From contig NZ_BNJF01000003.1 of NCBI RefSeq assembly GCF_016587355.1, positions 310,001 to 374,000 on the forward strand: DNA of 64,000 nucleotides, given 5' to 3'. The notes beneath the pieces were generated by a model, which was not told the DNA's origin, made no database searches, and saw only the letters and a list, made by a program, of their open reading frames with translations. Shown here one piece after another: positions 50,249 to 59,000 of this stretch; the stretch's first letter is position 1, and each line of letters starts with the position of its first letter. This stretch comes from Ktedonospora formicarum (lineage in GTDB: Bacteria > Chloroflexota > Ktedonobacteria > Ktedonobacterales > Ktedonobacteraceae). Both the position numbers and the translations under genes were made by a program.

Positions 50249-50368
50249 CTATGTTGGGGTAAGGCTTGCTGCGGAGGCGTTAGCTGTCGTTCCCATGACG
50301 AAGACAACAGCGACGATCACACAAAGCATGACCAGGCAAAGGATTTTTCGTATGGCGGGAAGACTCAT
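50249..50368 (-). CDS. 39-residue signal-peptide-only ORF
   Basis: ATG 50368 opens MSLPAIRKILCLVMLCVIVA, then VVFVMGTTANASAASLTPT and a TAG. It is a basic start, a hydrophobic core and an ASA cleavage site with almost nothing after. Its stop overlaps the ribosome binding site of paralog 2 (50232). It could be a leader peptide, a secreted hexapeptide-like product, or a third family member that has lost its body. Confidence 0.5.
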   Translation of the reverse strand: MSLPAIRKILCLVMLCVIVAVVFVMGTTANASAASLTPT

Positions 50369-50697
50369 GTTTTTTCTCTTTAGTACTTGAGTCTAGATTG
50401 CTCCTGTCATGTCTATCGATCATTCGAGGATGCTCCTACAAGCGCTACAATGAATTGCTACACAAGCCTCGTTCCACATGACCGCAGTAATCCCTCAAGC
50501 AAACACAACAAGAAGGAAGGGAAATTACTACAAATAATCTCGCATCTTGATCTTCTCGGCCACTAACAACCAACTTACCACCACACCTAGATCCTAGATT
50601 TTAAGCGCCAGGAGTCCGACTACAAACAGTATTGAAAAATGCTAGCAAATGTTAGCATTGTTTTCATTTATACTCCTACTGCGAGAGGCACTGGGTG
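50369..50697. other. AT-rich gap
   Basis: Probably holds the promoter of the signal-peptide ORF and paralog operon (minus strand). No gene seen. Confidence 0.3.
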
Positions 50698-51010
50698 GTA
50701 GGATAGGCCGCCAGCGAGGTACTGATTTGCATCAGTCCTTTTCCAACGGCCCTTCTCCGAACCATGGCATGCACGATTTCCATGCACCAGGCTCTCCAGA
50801 GGCCTGCGTCTTTTCAACGCGACTCCCACGATGGTCTGTTTGACCCATCCAGGTCAACCGCCGTTTCCTGAGTCTGGCCTCCTGTGGCACTTCGCACCGT
50901 CACAAGGTGACTCGCTCCTATTGCCACTCCGTCGCCTTGATCCTCGCGGATGGTAGGCGATCCCCAAGTTACGAGTAATCTTCGCTCCGTATGTAGGCGC
51001 CCCGTTCGTC
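50698..51010 (-). ncRNA. Group II intron 3' portion (domains V and VI)
   Basis: On the minus strand 50794-50759 folds like intron domain V: GAGCC pairs with GGTTC, with a GAAA tetraloop and a small 3' bulge. It is followed by a domain VI-like region with a perfect ACTGAT-GCAA-ATCAGT GNRA hairpin and the usual CCTATCCTAC ending near 50698. About 200 bases upstream are structured, GC-rich and intron-like. No reverse-transcriptase ORF is present, so it is a truncated or ORF-less intron. The 5' end is not identified. Confidence 0.5.
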
Positions 51011-51026
51011 GTTTCCCCCGAATGCT

Positions 51027-51674
51027 TCAATAACACCCCCAACGCTCGATCTGTTCAGAAAACCCGACCATGACTTCAAGCTCAGTGGGAATACACTCAG
51101 CAGCGAGCACCATCGCCGTCAAGCGCATATGCCCCTCAAGCACCACGAGCGGACTTTCCCTGTTCTTCCCCACCAAGATCAACGTCGGAAACTGAACCCC
51201 CGCATGGAAGGCTTCTGCCATCTGGAGAACCCCTTGATGGCTGACCCCAAACACTTCATCTCCAGCCAGAATCTTCTTGCGAGCATCACGAGGCAAACGC
51301 GATCCCCCAGACAATTCAACCCAGTAATCGTACTCAATGTATTGGACCTGCTCCAACTCCTGCTGGGAAAGCATGGCCCGTTCCCACCGCACGTCGAGCG
51401 GAAAACCCTCAAAGTAGTCCAGGTACTCTACGTCGAGAGGCAAGCTCTCAAAGGAGTCTGGAGTCTTGCCATATCCTCGATAGGCTCTCAGGATGCTCCG
51501 GCGCTGGGCATTCTCTTGCGCATCGTGAAGGTTCGGCTGTTCAATGAGGCGTGGCGGCCATTCTTCTCGTTGTAAGACCTGCAAGATGTGCTGATGGGTG
51601 CGTGAGGAGGGATATTCAGTGGCCAGAAAGAGGGCAACCATCTCCGCTTCACTGACGGGTCTCACTGTCCGCAT
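51027..51674 (-). CDS. ParB/Srx-like protein
   Basis: 215 residues. The C-terminal half has the ParB-N type signature (FPTLILVGKNRESPLVVLEGHMRLTAMVLAAE; G-H-x-R nucleotide-binding loop). The N-terminal half is alpha-helical and unfamiliar. ParB-like folds can be CTP switches, nucleases or kinases. With the ParM/ParR-type genes to the right it may belong to an integrated plasmid-like segment, but this is not proven. Confidence 0.55.
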   Translation of the reverse strand: MRTVRPVSEAEMVALFLATEYPSSRTHQHILQVLQREEWPPRLIEQPNLHDAQENAQRRSILRAYRGYGKTPDSFESLPLDVEYLDYFEGFPLDVRWERAMLSQQELEQVQYIEYDYWVELSGGSRLPRDARKKILAGDEVFGVSHQGVLQMAEAFHAGVQFPTLILVGKNRESPLVVLEGHMRLTAMVLAAECIPTELEVMVGFSEQIERWGCY

Positions 51675-51699
51675 ACGGCTCTCCTTTCTCCGACAACAG

Positions 51700-52128
51700 C
51701 TGCTTTTCTTTCTCCTATTCTATCCCGGATGTTTCTCTGCCTCAATGTACTAGATTGATGTTCATGACATGAATGCTATATCAACATAGATCTTATTCAC
51801 TTTCGTAGCAATGAACTATCACTTTTACGCATGTATCTTGTATTATACCTTAATTCTCCCTCTTTATTATGGATGCATTTTCTTTTACCTATATAAAGCT
51901 AAGAAATCCTCGCATATATTTCAGGCCAAGGCAGCGTTAAGCAAGCAAATAAGGCAACAAATCCCCTAGACTTGTAAATGAAGCTATTATGGCCCACAAT
52001 GTGCAACTGGGAATTCGATGGATGGTAGCATCATATTCCAGCAAAGAGGTCAATATGATGCCACGATCCAACGAACTCCCTAATTTTCTGATTTGCTATC
52101 TGTTCACAGTGCTATTCAGGAACGAATG
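51700..52128. other. AT-rich gap
   Basis: No gene with support. Long A/T stretches (51780-51910) may include promoters for the ParB-like gene. Confidence 0.3.
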
Positions 52129-52431
52129 CTACTCATCAAGCACCCGACTCGCGGCTCTGGCAACCTGGTTCGCCCTGACTGGTTTGTGAGGAGGCGGCAG
52201 CATTCGTTGTTGCTCCTGGGGAACAGGCATCACCCATTGGGCCGAGGTAGCGGGTGCCCAGGCGGAGACATCTTTGCCCCGGCGAAGCCTGTCCCACTCG
52301 ATGAGAATGCGGCGGGTGGCTTCGGCACGGCTAAGCCCTCCCCACTCTTTGCAAAAGGTATCGAGCGCTTGCAAGGCTTCATGCAGCCTGGGCAGGCTCG
52401 TGTTCCAGTACACATCATCATCGTTGCGCAT
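52129..52431 (-). CDS. ParR-like partition adaptor candidate
   Basis: 100 residues starting directly after the stop of the ParM-like gene (TAA then ATG). The N-terminal half (LHEALQALDTFCKEWGGLSR, then AEATRRILIEWDRLRRGKD) could form a ribbon-helix-helix-type DNA-binding unit; the tail is disordered and proline-rich. In type II partition systems ParR binds the centromere and caps ParM filaments. Assigned mainly from position. Confidence 0.5.
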   Translation of the reverse strand: MRNDDDVYWNTSLPRLHEALQALDTFCKEWGGLSRAEATRRILIEWDRLRRGKDVSAWAPATSAQWVMPVPQEQQRMLPPPHKPVRANQVARAASRVLDE

Positions 52432-53514
52432 TTAGTTTCCTTCCTGCCAGCGATTCTCATCCAGAGAGGCGGCAAGTTCGGCATATCCACAGATACTGGC
52501 ATGCTCTGGATCAGGCACCGTGACGATCTGACATTCCTGCAACGCCTGACGAATCATATCTTCAAAGTAATAGGCCCCTCCGCCGCCAAGATAGATCTTG
52601 TCAAATTGCGTCCCGGCGGGAGCCCCTTCCACATTCCACGTCCCAATAAGAAATGAGGACAGGGAACGTGTCAGACGCTTGAGCGAGCCTGTAATCACCT
52701 CGGTGATCTCCTCACCTGGCAGGTCGTTTGTCCCAGTGGCGATGTGCGGATAGGATTGATGATGCGCATAGGCACCCAGCAGCGCATGCGCCTTCTCAAT
52801 TGGGAGCTTACGATGATATTTCCAAACTAACTGCTGAAGATCCTCCACCAACTGACCAACACCGAATTGTTCGCCTTTGCACAACGGGATGAGCAACCGC
52901 TGTCCGTCGGCAGCCACCAGATCGGTGGTGCGTTCCCCCACATCGATGACCGCCTGCTGACTGCTTTCATCTCCACAATGAATGAGAATACCCTGTCCCT
53001 CCATCGCGACATAGCCGCACTTGACGACGACCTCACGACTCCGCCCGTTGAAGCTGAAGCGGTAGTGCCGCGAGAGCGCCTGCCTGACGCGTTGCCGCCG
53101 TGTGCGTTCGTAGAGGCTCACCGGCAATGCCGTCACCAGGCGCAACTCAAAACAACGCTCGGGAATCAGCAGACATGCCAGGCAAAGTAACAGGACCTGG
53201 GCATGCTCAGACCAGTACCGGCGCTCGTCATTAAACGCGTTATGGCTATGGGTGCCATGCGCGAGCAAACGCCCAAGGAAGTAAGTATGATCCTCTAGCG
53301 AGAGTACATAGTCGCCTGGCTGAAGCACATCGGCGAGTCTGTCATGTGGATCGCTGCCCTTGAGAAGCGTAGCAACCTCGCCATCCGCAAGAAAGCTTGG
53401 AAGCGTGATAAGGTCCTGCGCCAGCGTCAGCACATCGGCGGGAAGCAATTTTATGCCCGCAAACCCAGAACCAACCTCAAATCCGGCATAGTAGAGAGGA
53501 AACGTGGTCTGCAT
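52432..53514 (-). CDS. Actin-like ParM/Alp-type filament protein
   Basis: 360 residues with actin-fold landmarks: YYAGFEVGSGFAGIKLL (phosphate-1-like), LRLVTALPVSLYERTRR, QAVIDVGERTTDLVAADGQ (phosphate-2 motif) and KIYLGGGGAYYFEDMIRQ (adenosine motif). The family polymerises with ATP to push plasmids apart; chromosomal copies often mark integrated plasmids or phages. Operon with the small downstream ORF. The region upstream is rich in GTACA motifs. Confidence 0.8.
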   Translation of the reverse strand: MQTTFPLYYAGFEVGSGFAGIKLLPADVLTLAQDLITLPSFLADGEVATLLKGSDPHDRLADVLQPGDYVLSLEDHTYFLGRLLAHGTHSHNAFNDERRYWSEHAQVLLLCLACLLIPERCFELRLVTALPVSLYERTRRQRVRQALSRHYRFSFNGRSREVVVKCGYVAMEGQGILIHCGDESSQQAVIDVGERTTDLVAADGQRLLIPLCKGEQFGVGQLVEDLQQLVWKYHRKLPIEKAHALLGAYAHHQSYPHIATGTNDLPGEEITEVITGSLKRLTRSLSSFLIGTWNVEGAPAGTQFDKIYLGGGGAYYFEDMIRQALQECQIVTVPDPEHASICGYAELAASLDENRWQEGN

Positions 53515-53539
53515 ACTTCAAAGTCATCCTTCTCATGGC

Positions 53540-53680
53540 TCATACTCTGATGTACAGGCTCCATAAAGTGGTGGACCTATGCCACAGAGCGATGTACAAC
53601 TGCTACAACATACCATCAGTACAGGAACATAGAGTACATGCCCCACAATATGTGGAACATGTACTCATAGATTCAGCCCT
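53540..53680. repeat. Iterated GTACA/TGTAC region (parC candidate)
   Basis: Directly upstream of the ParM-like gene, about six TGTAC/GTACA pentamers occur within 140 bases, some within longer related units (CATGTTCC, TATGTTCC on the minus strand). A centromere (parC) and operator normally lies here in parMRC operons. Confidence 0.45.
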
Positions 53681-54149
53681 CACTTCTCCTCATGCATCGC
53701 CTGTTCTTGAGTATACCTCTGCACAGGAGGCAGGAGAGGGGCAGGCAAGAGAGAGGGAGGGAGGGGGAGGGAGAGTGTGGACAAGAGCACAAGGCATCTG
53801 GTTTCTTCGAGATGAGGGCAGGCAGCTACTTCTCATGATAGGTGAGAGGTTCCAGGCACGACGCAGGTCAGAGAGAGCAAGCATAGATCTCATTCGCTCC
53901 TTTGTGAGAAATGTTGTTCCTTGAGGTCTTGTCAAAATCAGTAATCAAGTCTCAGTATCTGATACATTGCTGTTATATCTGGTAGTTCATCAGAAAAGCC
54001 TGGCGGCGGCATCATAAAATGATGAGCCATTGAAGAGCGTAGTGCGTAGCTATCAAATGGCTGAATCAAGGCATGAAAATGATAACGCTGGAAGATTTTT
54101 CTTTTCTCCACCGTCATTTCCTAAAGCAGGCTTTCGCCGTAGAGAATCG
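53681..54149. other. Gap, purine-rich on the plus strand
   Basis: Contains a long A/G run (53735-53780). No gene supported. It separates the membrane-protein gene of the immune-like locus from the partition genes. Confidence 0.35.
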
Positions 54150-54617
54150 TCACAGTTCCAAAATGATCGTGATGATGAGTATCGCGAGGGCAAGAGAGCC
54201 GAGCGCGAACAGGATACCAGCCAGTCGCAAACGTCGCATTTTATATGTTGTGATATTTTGCAACCTTTTGCCCATCTCCGTGACATTATAGCGAGGAATC
54301 GTGTAGAGTCTCGGCTGACTTGCCAGAAGCGCCGCCGCCATCGCGAGCAGATACAGAATGAGTGTGAGAATCACCATAATTTTTGCTGGCATATTTCCTT
54401 TGAGATAGGGAGGCGGAAAGTTATTGCTAAATGCGGTAACGGCAAACAGGACTGCCAGGAAGGTCGCGATGCGCTCAATCAGGCTTTTGCTCGCTTCATC
54501 GAGAAACTCAAGCTGTTTGCTTTTCATGTCAGTGAAAATCTGGACAAGTTGCTTCCCTTCTTCCGAGAGGTCCTGGGTGTCCTGGATTTCGACCGGTTCT
54601 TGCTGATTGTTCATCAT
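54150..54617 (-). CDS. Small three-span membrane protein (SLATT/Pycsar-effector-like)
   Basis: 155 residues. An amphipathic KQLEFLDEASKSLIERIATF helix precedes membrane spans FLAVLFAVTAFSNNF, IMVILTLILYLLAMAAALLA and LRLAGILFALGSLALAILIITIIL. This layout resembles SLATT or Pycsar membrane effectors that break membranes when triggered, but similarity is structural only. ATG 54617 overlaps the stop of the TIR-like gene (ATGA), so the two are translated together. Confidence 0.65.
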   Translation of the reverse strand: MMNNQQEPVEIQDTQDLSEEGKQLVQIFTDMKSKQLEFLDEASKSLIERIATFLAVLFAVTAFSNNFPPPYLKGNMPAKIMVILTLILYLLAMAAALLASQPRLYTIPRYNVTEMGKRLQNITTYKMRRLRLAGILFALGSLALAILIITIILEL

Positions 54618-55450
54618 TTATATCCTTCACAGTCAACGTGGGCAATGATGGTCTCCCCACATGTTGTACATGAAAGAATGAGTTCATCTAACTCTTTCCC
54701 TGCGCGCTGGATGTGACCTCGCGGAACCGGGGAAGACGCTTTACAGACGTACCGTTTGTCAAAATAGGAGACATGCCCATGTTTACAACGCACACCAAAA
54801 AGAGCGTGCTGATCCTGGATGTGTGTTGAAGGCAATGGCGTTTGTACTGGTTGTGATGCGGGCTGTGTATAGCGATCAAGCACATCGTGTGCCTTATCGC
54901 GGACGCTGGTGATCGTATCATGCCGTGCCAGATGTTCGAGCAGGGCGAGGACGGCTTCTCTCTGTTCATTGCGCTGTAACATCAGTTCCGCCTGCTCAAT
55001 GGCCGCCTTTCGCTCGCGAATATACTCATGCGAGGCCTGTTCTGCCAGTGCTTGTAATGTATCGTTGGTCGCTGGAGGAGGAAGTAATGGACCAAGCTGC
55101 GCCATGCACTGGTCGCAGGGAAGTTGCGTGATAATAGGGGATACAGTCAATGTGGTTGGAAGTACCGTGCGATCTAACGCAAGCACAACAATCTGTTTCT
55201 GCAAACGTTGCGCAAAGAGAAGCAGGCGTTCTACCTCGTCTGATTGGGCGGCAGCCTGGCTCCATACGAGAAGAAGTGCGGCGCTACCAAGAATCATGAG
55301 TTCTCTACTGGTTGGAGAGATGGTCTCGTGAGGCTTGGGTGGTTGCGATATATGCCAGATCTGATAGCCTAGAGCTTGACCACTATGATGTATCTGATCC
55401 GCACAGGCTGAATCCTCTGGTGCATGTAACACAAAAATGCGTAATGCCAT
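54614..55450 (-). CDS. TIR-like domain protein with C-terminal zinc ribbon
   Basis: 278 residues from ATG 55450, which follows AGGAGT. Residues 1-110 look like a TIR fold: RIFVLHAPEDSACADQIHHS, GYQIWHI, SRELMILGSAALLLVWSQAA, SDEVERLLLFA with candidate catalytic Glu72/74, and QIVVLALDRTVLP. A helical linker follows, then a zinc ribbon (CKHGH near 222, Cys236, CTTC 261-264, Cys274). Bacterial TIR proteins often cleave NAD+ or make signal nucleotides in defence. Overlaps the membrane-protein gene downstream. Confidence 0.7.
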   Translation of the reverse strand: MALRIFVLHAPEDSACADQIHHSGQALGYQIWHISQPPKPHETISPTSRELMILGSAALLLVWSQAAAQSDEVERLLLFAQRLQKQIVVLALDRTVLPTTLTVSPIITQLPCDQCMAQLGPLLPPPATNDTLQALAEQASHEYIRERKAAIEQAELMLQRNEQREAVLALLEHLARHDTITSVRDKAHDVLDRYTQPASQPVQTPLPSTHIQDQHALFGVRCKHGHVSYFDKRYVCKASSPVPRGHIQRAGKELDELILSCTTCGETIIAHVDCEGYK

Positions 55451-55459
55451 TGCTACTCC

Positions 55460-55901
55460 TAATAAATTCTTGACGCTCAGGGGCACATTACCATAAGAGC
55501 CGGGCCTTCTTCTGCTGTTACTCCTCCCAGTTCATGTGTGACTTCTCCTGGCCACCCAGCTGGATACGCGATGTGATGAGCACACTGACCAATGGGCCAG
55601 GAAGTTGTTGAAGCAACTCCACAAGCACAATGGCCTGAGGATCGTGAACATTAACAGCATCAATTTCTGTTGTGACGAGGACAATGTGCTCTGGATGAGC
55701 ATTCAATACGTTGCTTGCTCTCGAGTTCACGGGGAAAAGCGCATGAAAGAGGCGTTGTCCATAGCCCATAGGATCACGAGAAAGACGCTCGTACCAATGC
55801 GTGAGGAGTTGCAACGGTTGCACATCAAACGTATGGGAACATTGGTTGTCACAGGTGACATCTACCTGATAGTCTGTCTGCTGTTTGAGAAGTAATTCCA
55901 T
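55460..55901 (-). pseudogene. Collapsed second copy of the CHAT-STAND gene
   Basis: ATG 55901 starts MELLLKQQTDYQVDV, matching residues 1-77 of the large protein at 56098-60960. After VLVTT it jumps to IDAVNVHDPQAIVLVELLQQ, equal to residues about 461-505 of the large protein (STAND ATPase core). Decayed homology (GVTAEEGPALM...CP) runs on to about 55460, just before the TIR gene. About 380 residues were deleted. So a full paralog once stood directly upstream of the TIR-like gene. Confidence 0.8.
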
Positions 55902-56097
55902 ATATACACAGCCGCTTTCGTCCTACCTTTGCAGTGATCAGAAGAAGAGTAAGGAGGCTCATAGACGTAACGCATCGGCGTCGCCTGGAGCGTGTATTGA
56001 TAGTGTACAATACACACAACATCCGACAACAGTCAAGGCCTTCACCTCCAACGGCAAAAAAAGCGTAAGCGTGCTACCTCTCCACGCGAATTTACCA

Positions 56098-59000
56098 TTA
56101 TTGGGAAGCTTTTCTCTGTGCAATGCCCTTCTGGATAGCTTGTATCGCAGGGGCATAGGGATGGTCTGGCGCAAGAGTTGGCGCCTGGTGATTGAGAATG
56201 TGAAGCATAGAGGCATACAACTCAGCTTCCTGATCGTTTCCATGTGCCTGTGCCTCCTGGAGAAATGCCTCAATTCTTTGGCTCCACTGTATACGACGCT
56301 CCGGCGTCTTTGTCATGACAGCGATCGTATTGATGATCATTTGTTGCAGCCTATCGGGCGAAAGCGTCATTTGATCTGCCTGCGCGGGGCCAGGTGGCGA
56401 TTCCTGCTGTATCTTCTTCTGCCATGCATCAAGCATTTCACGTGTATTGCCTGCTGCATCTTGTTGCAGACCGTATCGCTCAAAAATCCCGCGAACTTGT
56501 TGGAGTAAGCGCAACGCTTCTGTGGGACGCTTGAGATCTCCATAGAGCAGAAAGACCATACTATTGAGGGTCGCCGCTTCGCTTGCGTGATCGCCCAGGT
56601 CTCGAAAAATGGAGAGCGCCTGTTCAAGCAATGGGAGAGCCCGCTGCGATTGACCGAGGGTGTGATAGGCTCTGACTATATTGTGGAGAATGGAGGCTTC
56701 ATCAGCCTGGTGCCCGATTTCATGGGCGATGGGACGGGCCTGCTCAAACAGAGAGAGGGCCTTCTGTGACTGACCAAAGTCTTGATAGATCATAGCGGCG
56801 TTATTGAGTGTCGTCATTTCGCCGACACGATCCCCTACTTCTCGTAAGAGAGGGAGTGCTTGTTCAAAGCACGTGAGCGCTCGTTGTCGTTGACCAGTGA
56901 AGAGATAGGCACTGCCCATATTACTAAGCGTGATGCCTTCTATTGCATTATTGTTGATTTCGCGTAAGAGAGGGAGCGCTTGTTCATAAAACGAGAGAGC
57001 GCGTTGCGGCTGTCCAAGAATTCGAGAGACAAGACCAAGATTGTTGAGAACCCTGGCTTCACCAACGCGATCATGTACTTCATGTGAGATCAAGAGCGCC
57101 TCTTCATAGAACGAAAGAGCGCGCTGTAGTTGACCGAGGTCTTGATAGGCCTGCCCAAGTTTGTTGAGTGTAGCGGCTTCGTCAGCACGATTCCTCGTTT
57201 CCCGCTGGATGGAGAGGACTTGCTCAAAGAGGTCGAGCGCTCGTTGGGGTTGACTGAGGGTTCGGTAGATCTCGGCCATGTGGTTGAGTAGAATCGCATC
57301 GCCTGCCCGATCATCGAGTTCCTGGGAGATAAAAAGGGCCTGCTCAAAGAGATCGAGCGCCCGTTGAAGCTGACCAGTGGTATGGTAGATCTCGGCCATG
57401 TGGATAAGGATGCCGAATTCACTGGCGCGATCATCGGTCGTCCTCCCGAGCAAGAGCACCTGCTCAAAGAGCTCAAGAGCGTGTTGCGGTTGGTCAAGAT
57501 CTCGATAGATCGTTGCCATAGCACCAAGCGTGGTAGCTTCCCCCACATGATCCCCCACTTCACGTAGAAGCGAAAGGGCCTGCTTAAAAAGATCAAGCGC
57601 CCGTTGCGGTTGGTCAAGATCTTGATAGATAAGGGCAATATTGTGCAGTGTCATAGCTTCGTCAGCGCGATTATGAATCTCACGCCTGATGGAGAGGGCC
57701 TGCTCGTAGAAAGAGAGCGCGCGTTGCGATTGTCCAAGGTCCTGATAAACTCCAGCCATATTGTGAAGTGTAAATGCTTCACCTGCACGATCACCAGTTT
57801 CGCGCCTGAGAGGGAGAGCCTGTTCAAAGAGATCGAGCGCTCTTTGCGGCTGCCCAAGAGCTCCATACAGAGAGGCGATGATGCTAAGTGTCGCCGCTTC
57901 GCCAGTACGGTCACCGGTTTCACGCCTGACGGAGAGCGCCTGCTCATAGAAAGAGAGGGCGCGTTGCGGTTGATCAAGGCCCTGATGTGCCATGCCGATG
58001 TTATGAAGGGTGGTAGCTTCGCCAGCACGATTACCAGCCTGACGCTGGATTGAGAGCGTTTGCTCAAGGAGATCAAGCGCCCGTTGTGGTTGCCCGTTGG
58101 CTTGAGAGATTGATGCGATATTACTGAGACTGACAGCTTCACCCATACGATCACCGATGTCACGTTGGATAGCGAGCGCCTCTTCAAACAGCTCAAGCGC
58201 TCGTTGCAGTTGCCCTGTTGCTCTATACACTCCGCCGATATTGCTGAGAGTAGCGGCTTCATCTGGTCGACGAGCAGACGCTCGTATGAGGGGAAGAGCC
58301 TCTTCAAAGAGCTCAAGAGCGCGTTGCGGTTGCCCTGTCGCTTGATAGATCGCGGCCATATTACTGAGGGCACCCCCTTCGCTGGTGAGGTCACCAACTT
58401 CACGCAAAATGGGGAGGGCCTGCTCAAAGAGCTCAAGAGCGCGTTGCATTTGCCCTGTCACGAGATATACCTTCCCCATATTATATAGTGCTGTCCCTTC
58501 GGAGGAGCGAAGTTCCATCCCCCGAACAGTGGAGAGGAAGTGTTCAAAGAGCGTGAGAGCCTGCTGAGGTTGCCCTCTCGTCTGATAGACGTGTCCCAGA
58601 GAATCGGTTACCTGTAATTCTAGCAGGTGATCCTGCCCCTGGATGCGTTCCAGCACATCTTCGAGGAGTGTCTGTGCATCGCGCAATCTCCCTAAGCGAA
58701 AGAGCATCCACGCCCAATGTGCTCGATAGGTCTGTTGCTCTGGATTGGCAACATGCTCAATTCCTTGTTCCAGATCTTTTTCCATGTATTGCACGATTGC
58801 AACCAGGTGGGGGTTGTAATCAAGCAGGGCATACATATTGTTGGTGAAGGCTTCATAGGTCTTCCCATAGCGGTGAAACAGCTCTTCCAGTGGCATGGTA
58901 CTTTGCATATGGGCCTGGATATAGGGACGTGTCGTTGGCAAAAGATAGTAGAGGTGATTTTGTGTGCCATCAAGGCCTGCAACAGTGATACGGGCGAGTA

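Noticed and set aside
53535..53924. 129-codon plus-strand frame
   Set aside because: Overlaps the GTACA repeats and a purine-rich run; low-complexity product with no family likeness.
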